A DNA stretch of 12,093 nucleotides from Pseudoruminococcus_B sp937901805 (lineage in GTDB: Bacteria; Bacillota; Clostridia; Oscillospirales; Ruminococcaceae): contig CAUWNS010000043.1 in assembly GCA_963560245.1 (NCBI GenBank), positions 1-12,093 on the forward strand. Direction: 5' to 3'. Position 1 is the first letter of the stretch; every line of letters begins with the position of its first letter. Made by a program: the position numbers and the translations under genes. A model generated the notes under the pieces. It saw nothing but the letters and a program-made list of their open reading frames with translations. It ran no database searches and was not told where the DNA came from. Positions 1 through 5,491 of the stretch are shown one piece after another.

Positions 1-26
1 TTGTCAAGACATTTTTTCACCTTTTT

Positions 27-103
27 TGGTCGAGGTGACAGGACTCGAACCTGCGGCATCTTGGTCCCAAACCAAGCACTCTACCAAACTGAGTTACACC
101 TCG
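27..103 (-). tRNA. tRNA-Pro (anticodon UGG)
   Basis: Read on the minus strand, the segment folds as a complete 77-nt tRNA. The 7-bp acceptor stem CGAGGTG/CACCTCG is at 97-103 and 31-37. The anticodon stem CTTGG/CCAAG closes the loop TTTGGGA, giving anticodon TGG, which reads proline CCN codons. The T-arm has the standard TTCGAGT loop. The discriminator base A and the 3' CCA are encoded in the genome (27-30). A consensus promoter lies just upstream. No other tRNA is seen next to it in the window. Confidence 0.96.
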
Positions 104-131
104 ATATCTTCATTTGAAATAAGGCTATATC

Positions 132-160
132 ATTATAGCCCATTGTTTTTTGCTTGTCAA
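132..160 (-). promoter_or_regulatory. Sigma-A promoter of the tRNA-Pro gene
   Basis: On the minus strand there is a perfect -35 TTGACA (155-160), a 17-nt spacer and a perfect -10 TATAAT (132-137). Transcription would start near 125, about 20 nt before the mature tRNA 5' end. The -10 lies inside a short inverted repeat, GGCTAT (123-128) and ATAGCC (135-140), which may be accidental. Confidence 0.88.
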
Positions 161-257
161 CTATCTATCCGGATTATTTCTTTAAGAAAATTTCGAACCC
201 ATTCTCTTTCAGCCCGATTGATTTTTATGCGATTTGTCTTAAAATTCTTGTTTTGCC

Positions 258-286
258 TTGACTTTATCCCATTTTTTCCTTACACT
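258..286 (+). promoter_or_regulatory. Probable promoter of glyQS
   Basis: A -35 TTGACT (258-263), a 17-nt spacer and a -10 TACACT (281-286) lie upstream of glyQS, divergent from the tRNA promoter. The predicted start near 293 gives a leader of about 110 nt. No T-box signature (the conserved TGGNACCGCG-type antiterminator sequence) is visible in that leader. Confidence 0.6.
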
Positions 287-354
287 TGTAGGTACTGTTT
301 TTGTAAATTTATGATTTTTTCATAAAACGCCTGTTGTATAGACAATGAGATACC

Positions 355-381
355 ACTGAAAATAGATGGCCTGTTTTCAGT
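355..381 (+). repeat. Inverted repeat in the glyQS leader
   Basis: ACTGAAAA (355-362) and TTTTCAGT (374-381) form a perfect 8-bp inverted repeat with an 11-nt loop. It ends 9 bases before the AGGAGGG ribosome binding site of glyQS. It could be an mRNA hairpin affecting initiation or a protein operator. No U-tract follows, so it is not an intrinsic terminator. Confidence 0.55.
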
Positions 382-403
382 AGAAAATTCAGGAGGGTTC
401 GCT

Positions 404-1789
404 ATGTTAAAAAACTCGGAAAAAACCATGGAAAAAGTTGTTGCTCTATGTAAAGGCAGAGGATATATTTTTGCAGGATCAGAAATCTACGGCGGACTGT
501 CCAATTCCTGGGACTATGGACCATTGGGAGTCGAATTCAAAAATAATGTGAAACGCGCCTGGTTGAAAAAATTTGTCCAGGAATGCCCTTACAATGTCGG
601 CCTTGATTCTGCCATTCTGATGAACCCGGAAGTCTGGGTGGCATCCGGTCATGTCGGCGGTTTCTCCGACCCCTTAATGGACTGCCGCGACTGCAAAAGC
701 CGTCACCGTGCCGACAAGCTGATTGAAGACTTTACCGGAGAACCGGCGGATGGTTGGAGCAACGAAAAGATGATGGAATTCATCAAGGAAAATGGGATTA
801 AATGTCCGGAATGCGGCAGCACTAATTTTACAGACATCCGTAAATTCAATCTGATGTTCAAAACTTTCCAGGGCGTCACAGAAGATGCCAAAAATGAGTT
901 GTATCTGCGTCCAGAAACTGCACAGGGTATTTTTGTGAATTTTCCCAGCGTACAGCGCACCACCCGGAAAAAGGTTCCGTTTGGCGTCTGCCAAATCGGA
1001 AAATCCTTCCGCAATGAGATTACTCCGGGCAACTTCACTTTCCGTACCCGTGAATTTGAACAGATGGAATTGGAATTTTTCTGCAAACCGGATACAGATT
1101 TAGAATGGTTTGAATACTGGCGCGGATTCTGCCGCGACTGGTTGTTAAACCTTGGTATGAAAGAGGAAAACATGCGCCTGCGCGATCATGAGAAAGAGGA
1201 ACTTTCCTTCTACTCTAAAGCTACAACTGATATTGAATTTCTCTTCCCGTTCGGATGGGGTGAACTCTGGGGAATTGCGGATCGCACCGACTACGATCTG
1301 GGACGCCACCAGGAGCATTCCGGCAAGGATCTGACTTATTTTGACCCGGAGACCAATGAGCGGTATCTTCCCTATGTGGTGGAACCTTCTCTTGGCTGTG
1401 ACCGTGTGGCGCTTGCATTCCTCTGCGATGCTTATGATGAGGAAGTCGTTGATGAAGAGAAAAATGACACCCGTGTCGTTCTCCATCTGCATCCGGCGCT
1501 CGCTCCGTTTAAAGCAGCAGTTCTCCCGCTTTCTAAAAAACTCAGTGCAAAGGCACAGGAAATTCGCTCTATGCTCTCCAAGCATTTTATGGTGGAATAC
1601 GACGAAGCTGGTTCTATTGGAAAGCGCTACCGTCGTCAGGATGAAATTGGTACGCCTTTCTGCATCACCTATGATTTTGACAGTGAAACTGACGGCTGTG
1701 TTACCATCCGTGACCGGGATACCATGAAGCAGGAGCGCATTGCAATTTCCGACTTAGTTTCTTATATTGAGAAAAAGCTGGAGTTTTAA
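404..1789 (+). CDS. glyQS: Glycyl-tRNA synthetase, single-chain (alpha2) type
   Basis: Attaches glycine to tRNA-Gly in the cytoplasm (EC 6.1.1.14). This is the homodimeric class IIa form, not the GlyQ/GlyS two-subunit enzyme. The 461 residues match the usual family length. Visible landmarks are the N-terminal GRGYIFAGSEIYGG region (18-31), two cysteine pairs C94/C97 and C134/C137 that probably bind zinc, RPETAQGIF (169-177), a class II motif 2 around FRNEITPGN...FRTREFEQ (202-220), and motif 3 EPSLGCDR (327-334). The C-terminal 100 residues, beginning near VVLHLHPALAP, form the HGTP anticodon-binding domain. The start is set by AGGAGGG at 391-397, 6 nt before the ATG. The gene is monocistronic, with a promoter at 258-286 and a strong terminator downstream. 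Confidence 0.97.
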   Translation: MLKNSEKTMEKVVALCKGRGYIFAGSEIYGGLSNSWDYGPLGVEFKNNVKRAWLKKFVQECPYNVGLDSAILMNPEVWVASGHVGGFSDPLMDCRDCKSRHRADKLIEDFTGEPADGWSNEKMMEFIKENGIKCPECGSTNFTDIRKFNLMFKTFQGVTEDAKNELYLRPETAQGIFVNFPSVQRTTRKKVPFGVCQIGKSFRNEITPGNFTFRTREFEQMELEFFCKPDTDLEWFEYWRGFCRDWLLNLGMKEENMRLRDHEKEELSFYSKATTDIEFLFPFGWGELWGIADRTDYDLGRHQEHSGKDLTYFDPETNERYLPYVVEPSLGCDRVALAFLCDAYDEEVVDEEKNDTRVVLHLHPALAPFKAAVLPLSKKLSAKAQEIRSMLSKHFMVEYDEAGSIGKRYRRQDEIGTPFCITYDFDSETDGCVTIRDRDTMKQERIAISDLVSYIEKKLEF

Positions 1790-1880
1790 TTTTTCTCCTG
1801 TTCTTCCACACAAACATCAGAAGCCGAACTCCCTATCCAACCTACAGCAGTAATTACCATAAATAGTAGTGTATATTAGC

Positions 1881-1916
1881 ACAGAGCGGACAGCTAAAGC
1901 TGTCCGCTCTGTTTTT
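1881..1916 (+). terminator. Intrinsic terminator after glyQS
   Basis: A 14-bp perfect GC-rich stem (1881-1894 with 1899-1912) has a TAAA loop and is followed by a run of five T ending at 1916. It lies about 90 nt after the glyQS stop. The stretch 1790-1880 shows no gene. Confidence 0.93.
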
Positions 1917-2035
1917 AAATTCCCTGTTTTTTCATCCGAAGAAAAGCCGATTGCATTTAAGAAATAAATTTTTCTATCTCTTTTATTTTCTTTCTAAATC
2001 GGGAACTGTTTCGCTTTATCGTAAGCCTATATAAA
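1917..2035. other. A/T-rich non-coding stretch
   Basis: I see no supported gene or RNA here. A short minus-strand open stretch coding for a basic tail-like sequence follows the stop of the broken gene at 2036-2388. It could be a decayed C-terminal extension of that gene, but there is no independent support. Confidence 0.4.
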
Positions 2036-2388
2036 TCAGAAAAATGCCTGATAAAATACCAAAAAAGTGCAAACTTCTATGCGAAAATCAGAACATTTGA
2101 AAACCTCTTTTCCATACTTTTCATTCTTAAATACATGAATTTCTTTTCCAATCTTTTTTTCCCAATGATGTAAAGATACAACCATATGCAGTATCATACT
2201 TTTTATTTCTAATTTTCACTATATATGCATGCTTTTTTACAGAAACTCCGCCTACTACAATATCCGGCATTTTTATCTGTGATACCTATAATCTTCCCTT
2301 TGCATTTTTCACCTGTAAAAACGACTCTGTACTTTAGATACAGCATACCTAAACTGGCAATAACAACACCAATTCCCACAATTACCAT
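2036..2388 (-). pseudogene. Frameshifted small membrane-protein gene, unrecognised family
   Basis: Three successive minus-strand reading frames join into one coherent protein of about 116 residues if two single bases are removed. Frame 1 starts at the ATG at 2388 behind GGCGAGGG and encodes a hydrophobic N-terminus (MVIVGIGVVIASLGMLYLK) followed by GEKCKGKIIGITDK. Frame 2 continues with VVGGVSVKKHAYIVKIRNKK and YDTAYGCIFTSLGKK. Frame 3 gives IGKEIHVFKNEKYGKEVFK, CSDFRIEV and a hydrophobic end. Each junction lies at an A-run on the coding strand: five A (2270-2274) and seven A (2154-2160). The pattern, one membrane segment and then a beta-rich domain built around GKIIGI and FKNEKYGKEVF, loosely resembles DUF3592-type small membrane proteins, but I cannot name the family. 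It is either a decaying gene or a sequence with two homopolymer errors. Confidence 0.6.
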
Positions 2389-2472
2389 TGAACCCTCGCC
2401 TCTCATATTGCAAAATAACGGCTTCTAATGATTACTCCATGTAATCTCTCAATCAATTAAAATTTATGCAAA

Positions 2473-2659
2473 TTACCATCCTGCTTTCAATCCCATTAAA
2501 ATAAGTACAATCGCAGTTACTGGAACGGGTATCGCACCGATAAGAAATAGATTAAATTTTTTCTTTGATTCATCCGAATTTTCTTGTTTCATTTTTTCTT
2601 TTAGAGTTAAACTACGAAAGGAAAAGAAAAATAAGGCCACCCATTAAAATCATTGCCAT
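2473..2659 (-). pseudogene. Small two-helix membrane protein gene, apparently frameshifted
   Basis: An ATG at 2659 opens MAMILMGGLIFLFLS and stops at 2612. The next frame continues as SLTLKEK and then MKQENSDESKKKFNLFLIGA, ending in a second hydrophobic segment (VPVTAIVLILMGLKAGW) at 2473. The total length of 187 nt is one base over a multiple of three. Removing one base in the T-rich run near 2618-2632 gives a 61-residue protein with two membrane segments and a charged linker. Alternatively, the 39-residue part starting at the ATG at 2592 is expressed alone as a one-helix peptide, but it lacks a clear ribosome binding site. A GGAGG motif lies about 15 nt upstream of the ATG at 2659, which is rather far. 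The family is not recognised. Confidence 0.45.
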
Positions 2660-2711
2660 ATTTATTTGTATAATCCTCCGAAATAAGCATCTATTTTTCC
2701 ATGTCAAAAAC

Positions 2712-2748
2712 AAACCGGGGAACGGATGGCTTTCCGTTCCCCGGTTTT
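2712..2748 (-). terminator. Bidirectional hairpin terminator
   Basis: A perfect 15-bp stem (2712-2726 with 2733-2747) has a 6-nt loop, with T-runs on both sides. On the minus strand it is followed by TTTGTTTTTG and so ends the small gene at 2766-2909. On the plus strand it is followed only by TTTT. Confidence 0.85.
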
Positions 2749-2765
2749 CATCCGGAAAACCCGAA

Positions 2766-2909
2766 TTACCGGCTCTTCATCAATCCCTTTGCACACAACA
2801 GCGCCAAAATTGTGCAGGCACAGCCACTTACCAGCATGGTACAGGCAACCACCGCTTTCCACACAACTCCTTCGTTTTCCCTTTTTTCTTCTTTTCCTGT
2901 GAACAGCAT
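2766..2909 (-). CDS. 47-residue membrane peptide, unknown function
   Basis: This short gene encodes a charged N-terminus (MLFTGKEEKRENEG) followed by one hydrophobic segment, roughly residues 18-41, rich in Ala, Leu and Cys (GCACTILALLCAKG), and a basic end (MKSR). The topology suggests a single-pass membrane peptide. Support comes from an excellent AAGGAGG ribosome binding site 8 nt before the ATG and from a strong terminator 18 nt after the stop. It lies between two terminators on the same strand as the F420-ligase-like gene, so it needs either read-through or a promoter that I cannot see. I recognise no family. Confidence 0.65.
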   Translation of the reverse strand: MLFTGKEEKRENEGVVWKAVVACTMLVSGCACTILALLCAKGLMKSR

Positions 2910-2936
2910 GTCCTCTCCTCCTTCTCTGAATTTTCC

Positions 2937-2972
2937 AAAAAGGGGACAGAAAAACCATGTTTTCCTGTCCCC
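2937..2972 (-). terminator. Terminator after the F420-ligase-like gene
   Basis: On the minus strand, GGGGACAG (2972-2965) pairs with CTGTCCCC (2949-2942). Extra A/T pairs lie inside the loop, and TTTTT follows directly (2941-2937). It begins 23 nt after the stop codon of the gene at 2996-3700. Confidence 0.85.
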
Positions 2973-2995
2973 AATCCATACTGTTATTGAAAATC

Positions 2996-3700
2996 TTATT
3001 CTTTCACCACGCGGATAATGCCCATCGGCGTCTGTTCATGGGATTGTCCCAGCGGATTATCCTTAAGGATCTGAACCATTAAATCGCGGTCAATGGATTC
3101 CTCAGATATGCCAAGAATCTGTCCTTCCAAATCGTTGATATCTGTAACCAGAGACCGAACCCCCAGTACACCGGCAATATCATGTGCAACCTTATCCGGT
3201 TCTGCCGGGGCAAGTACGACATATTCATTATAAGGCGGCAGGGTATAGTCGCAGGGACCGTCAATCGCACGCGCCTTGAAACCGGCGACTTTATAAAACC
3301 ATCCGCGTTTATGGAACAGCTTGCCAACCGCAGAAATTGCGGCCGCAAACAAAATACGGATCGTTCCGCATTCCCGAAGCGCCATTTCCATTGTTTCCGG
3401 AATTCCCAGGCCGATCCCATAGGGAGTTTTCAGTACAAATTTGCACAAAAACTTTGCCAGAGGACGCGGATGGATATCTTTCATCGGAATGGCGCGCTTC
3501 TGGGTACAGGCTACAGCCTTTTCAGTTACAAAAAAGATATCGTCCGGCTGCACCAGTCCCCCTGCATACTGTTTACAGACATCCAGAATATTGTCTTTAT
3601 CGGAAATTACATGGGTTTTAATGGGAAGACGTGCGTACTTGACCCCGCCCACTTCACGTATTGTGTTTTTACCTTCGTTTGCCGTCAGATTCTCTGCCAT
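2996..3700 (-). CDS. F420-0:gamma-glutamyl ligase-like protein (CofE family)
   Basis: The 234-residue protein looks like the F420-0:gamma-glutamyl ligase (CofE) family, which adds glutamates to coenzyme F420 in archaea and actinobacteria. Supporting segments are the early LPIKTHVISDKDNI region (25-38), PDDIFFVTEKAVACTQ (52-67), the IDGPCDY region (146-152) and the C-terminal DNPLGQSHEQTP (214-225). The members found in anaerobic Bacillota generally occur without the rest of the F420 pathway, so the true substrate is uncertain; it may ligate glutamate to another acceptor. No signal peptide or membrane segment is seen. The start at 3700 has GGGAG about 10 nt upstream. The gene has its own promoter (3827-3855), a leader of about 120 nt with a hairpin, and a terminator, so it is monocistronic. 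Confidence 0.78.
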   Translation of the reverse strand: MAENLTANEGKNTIREVGGVKYARLPIKTHVISDKDNILDVCKQYAGGLVQPDDIFFVTEKAVACTQKRAIPMKDIHPRPLAKFLCKFVLKTPYGIGLGIPETMEMALRECGTIRILFAAAISAVGKLFHKRGWFYKVAGFKARAIDGPCDYTLPPYNEYVVLAPAEPDKVAHDIAGVLGVRSLVTDINDLEGQILGISEESIDRDLMVQILKDNPLGQSHEQTPMGIIRVVKE

Positions 3701-3743
3701 TTCAAACCTGCTCCCTATCTGTAAAAATTTGTGGTGTCCCTAT

Positions 3744-3785
3744 GGAAAGTATGTCCGCCAAAACTACCGTACAATCATACTTTCC
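3744..3785 (-). repeat. Leader hairpin upstream of the CofE-like gene
   Basis: GGAAAGTATG (3744-3753) and CATACTTTCC (3776-3785) form a perfect 10-bp inverted repeat around a 22-nt loop. It lies between the promoter at 3827-3855 and the start codon at 3700. No T-run follows, so it is not a plain terminator. It matches no riboswitch class that I recognise. Confidence 0.6.
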
Positions 3786-3826
3786 CTTCAAAATCCATTT
3801 GACGCCCTTTCACAGGGGCTCTGTTT

Positions 3827-3855
3827 ATTGTATCCGATCTTCGGAGTGAGTACAA
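3827..3855 (-). promoter_or_regulatory. Promoter of the CofE-like gene
   Basis: On the minus strand, -35 TTGTAC (3850-3855), a 17-nt spacer and -10 TACAAT (3827-3832). The -10 is good and the -35 weaker. The spacer contains a small palindrome, CCGATCTTCGG (3834-3844). The rest of 3701-4005 shows no gene and no convincing terminator for the sirtuin operon. Confidence 0.6.
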
Positions 3856-4005
3856 TCGTTTTCCGTGATTTTCGGCATATTTGCAGACAAAACCAGCCCC
3901 GGGGATTCCTTTTTTGTCCTTTCTAAACTCCCGCAGGGCAAAAAATCATCTACTCCGCCTTTTTTCCAGAGTTTATCCCATAAAAAGCCCCAGAAAAAAT
4001 GATTT

Positions 4006-4725
4006 TTAGATTTCCACCTGAGAAAGTACTTCCCCAATTCTCCCGGAAATCACCAGATCAGCCTCTTTATCCGCCTGTGTAGCGGACTGGTTAATGAGCA
4101 CAAGATGATCTCCTCTGAAATACCGGATGAGTGCTGCCGCCGGGTACACCTGCAGAGAGGTTCCCCCAATCAAAAGGGTATCTGCTTCTCGAATGACCTG
4201 TACGGCTTCTGCCAGCACCCTCTCATCCAGGGATTCCTCATATAATACAACATCCGGCTTGATAATGCCGCCGCAGGTACAGCGGGGAATCCCCATACTT
4301 TTTAAAATATCCCGGGCGCTGTATTGGGCGCCGCATTTCATACAGGTGTTTCGATGAATACTGCCATGCAGTTCCAATACGTGTCTGCTCCCGGCCAACT
4401 GGTGCAGCCCGTCAATATTCTGTGTAATCACCGCGGAGATCTTCCCTCGCCTCTCCCATTCCGCAAGTTTTTTATGGGCCATATTCGGCTTTGCATCCAG
4501 ATGGAGCATTTTCTCACGATAAAAGTGAAAAAATTCTTCCGGGTTCTGTATAAAAAAGGTATGGCTCAAAATCTGTTCTGGGGAAAACCGGTACTTTTGC
4601 CGGTACAGGCCGTCTCTGCTGCGGAAATCTGGAATGCCGCTTTCCGTAGACACTCCTGCTCCCCCAAAAAATACGATCCGATTCGCATCCCAAAGGATTT
4701 TGGAAAGCTGTTCTGATTTCACCAT
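4006..4725 (-). CDS. Sirtuin, NAD-dependent protein deacylase
   Basis: Removes acyl groups from protein lysines using NAD, releasing nicotinamide and O-acyl-ADP-ribose. The 239 residues match a bacterial sirtuin core. Motifs in order are the NAD loop GAGVSTESGIPDFRS (22-36), TQNIDGLH (101-108), the catalytic histidine H120 in LELHGS, a zinc site of C128/C131 and C149/C151, VVLYEESLDE (159-168) in place of the FGE seen in CobB, and GTSLQVYPAA (188-197). All catalytic residues are present. The start at 4725 is chosen because the homology begins there and GAGG lies 8 nt upstream. The frame is open to 4908, but that part overlaps the regulator gene and is not sirtuin-like. The gene follows the Lrp-type regulator by 11 nt, so the two are co-transcribed. 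Confidence 0.93.
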   Translation of the reverse strand: MVKSEQLSKILWDANRIVFFGGAGVSTESGIPDFRSRDGLYRQKYRFSPEQILSHTFFIQNPEEFFHFYREKMLHLDAKPNMAHKKLAEWERRGKISAVITQNIDGLHQLAGSRHVLELHGSIHRNTCMKCGAQYSARDILKSMGIPRCTCGGIIKPDVVLYEESLDERVLAEAVQVIREADTLLIGGTSLQVYPAAALIRYFRGDHLVLINQSATQADKEADLVISGRIGEVLSQVEI

Positions 4726-4736
4726 CCGATACACCT

Positions 4737-5180
4737 CTATCCCTGAACGGAAAAATCGACTTCTCTTGGTTCCACAACAGTCGAAAACACAATCTGTGTC
4801 TGCGTTTTTCCAAACTTCTGCACCTGCGCTACAAACGCATCCAATTGCTGAGTGTCCGGAAAGTTCACCTTCATCAGCATAGAATACGGGCCCGCCACAT
4901 GATAGCACTCCGTAACGTTCCGACAGCTTTCAATAAAGGTAAAAAAAGGTTTCTGACGTTCCGGGGACAATACCACATTGACAAATGCAGCGATATGGTA
5001 CCCCAGGCGCCGCTGATCGACGGCCGTATGATATCCTATGATAATACCGCTTTTTTCCAGCCTCTCAATTCTGGCAGAGACTGCCGGGGCAGACAGAAAT
5101 ACCTGTTCTGCAATTTTTTTTAATGGGATTCTGGCATTTTTCTCCAGTAATGAAAGGATTTTCACATCAATGAGATCCAT
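4737..5180 (-). CDS. Lrp/AsnC family transcriptional regulator
   Basis: The 147 residues match the full family length. The N-terminal winged helix-turn-helix covers about residues 1-50: DVKILSLLEKNARIPLKKIA, then SAPAVSARIERLEKSGII. The C-terminal RAM (effector-binding, oligomerisation) domain covers about 62-140 and includes the GPYSMLMKV core (97-105). Family members sense amino acids and form octamers that bend DNA. The ligand here is unknown. The start at 5180 is preceded by GAGGGG 10 nt upstream and matches the usual family N-terminus. The frame is open upstream to 5285, but that part runs through the leader hairpin and has no family resemblance. It is the first gene of an operon with the sirtuin. 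Confidence 0.93.
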   Translation of the reverse strand: MDLIDVKILSLLEKNARIPLKKIAEQVFLSAPAVSARIERLEKSGIIIGYHTAVDQRRLGYHIAAFVNVVLSPERQKPFFTFIESCRNVTECYHVAGPYSMLMKVNFPDTQQLDAFVAQVQKFGKTQTQIVFSTVVEPREVDFSVQG

Positions 5181-5190
5181 AATTTTCAAG

Positions 5191-5273
5191 CCCCTCTTCC
5201 CCCGCCGTAACCATTCGGCAGGACACATTCCCTCATTTTTGAAGGAGGGGTTGCAAAACAGGCAACCCTTTTT
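5191..5273 (-). promoter_or_regulatory. Structured leader of the lrp-sirtuin operon
   Basis: In the minus-strand transcript, hairpin 1 is GGGTTGC/GCAACCC (5262-5268 with 5248-5254, 7-nt loop). Overlapping its 3' arm is CCCCTCCTTC (5241-5250), which can pair with GAAGAGGGG (5191-5199), the ribosome binding site region of the regulator, with a one-base bulge. A second hairpin, CCTGCCG/CGGCGGG (5216-5222 with 5201-5207), sits between them. Hairpin 1 and the ribosome-site pairing exclude each other. On the plus strand hairpin 1 is followed by TTTTT and could act as a terminator, but no plus-strand gene lies upstream. Function is inferred only from complementarity. Confidence 0.45.
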
Positions 5274-5297
5274 CATTCTTTGCAAGAACTGAAGTCA

Positions 5298-5303
5298 ATT
5301 ATA
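5298..5303 (-). promoter_or_regulatory. Extended -10 promoter of the lrp-sirtuin operon
   Basis: On the minus strand TGCTATAAT gives a perfect -10 (5298-5303) with the TGn extension. The -35 position at 17 nt, TTTATT (5321-5326), is weak, which is normal for extended -10 promoters. The start would be near 5291, giving a leader of about 110 nt. Confidence 0.6.
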
Positions 5304-5403
5304 GCACATTTTCTTAATAAAATAAAGTATATTATAAATTTACTTAAAATAATTAAGGTATCCCTTGCAAAAAATATCTTTCTTTTTAATTGCTTTTTTC
5401 CTC

Positions 5404-5432
5404 TTTACGCGTCAAAAACAGAGGTGTATTCT
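5404..5432 (+). promoter_or_regulatory. Possible promoter of aspA
   Basis: TTTACG (5404-5409), a 17-nt spacer and TATTCT (5427-5432) each match the consensus at 4 of 6 positions. It is the best-spaced pair I found upstream of aspA, in an otherwise A/T-rich divergent intergenic region with several weaker alternatives. A small hairpin, TTTCC/GGAAA (5435-5448), follows. Confidence 0.3.
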
Positions 5433-5491
5433 TATTTCCGTAAGGAAAGATTTCGCCTGCCGCGGCGATGAGGAATGAGAGGTTTTTGAGC

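Noticed and set aside
26..325. Open reading frame of 99 codons on the plus strand at the left end
   Set aside because: It runs through the tRNA-Pro gene antisense and its promoter and encodes no recognisable protein. It is an artefact.
2704..2979. 91-codon minus-strand frame across the terminators at 2712-2972
   Set aside because: It translates both hairpins. The real gene in this interval is the 47-residue peptide in another frame with a good ribosome binding site.
3825..4037. 70-codon minus-strand frame between the sirtuin and the CofE-like gene
   Set aside because: It overlaps the sirtuin end and the CofE promoter, lacks a ribosome binding site and encodes a low-complexity, Lys/Trp-rich product.
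4726..4908. Upstream in-frame extension of the sirtuin to 4908
   Set aside because: It overlaps the regulator coding sequence, and the ribosome binding site and family similarity both place the start at 4725.
5248..5273. Plus-strand intrinsic terminator reading of the lrp leader hairpin
   Set aside because: No plus-strand gene lies upstream that would need it. The hairpin makes more sense in the minus-strand leader, although antisense termination cannot be excluded.
5181..5285. Upstream in-frame extension of the Lrp-type regulator to 5285
   Set aside because: It translates the leader hairpins, has no Lrp-like sequence, and would start about 5 nt after the likely transcription start without a ribosome binding site.
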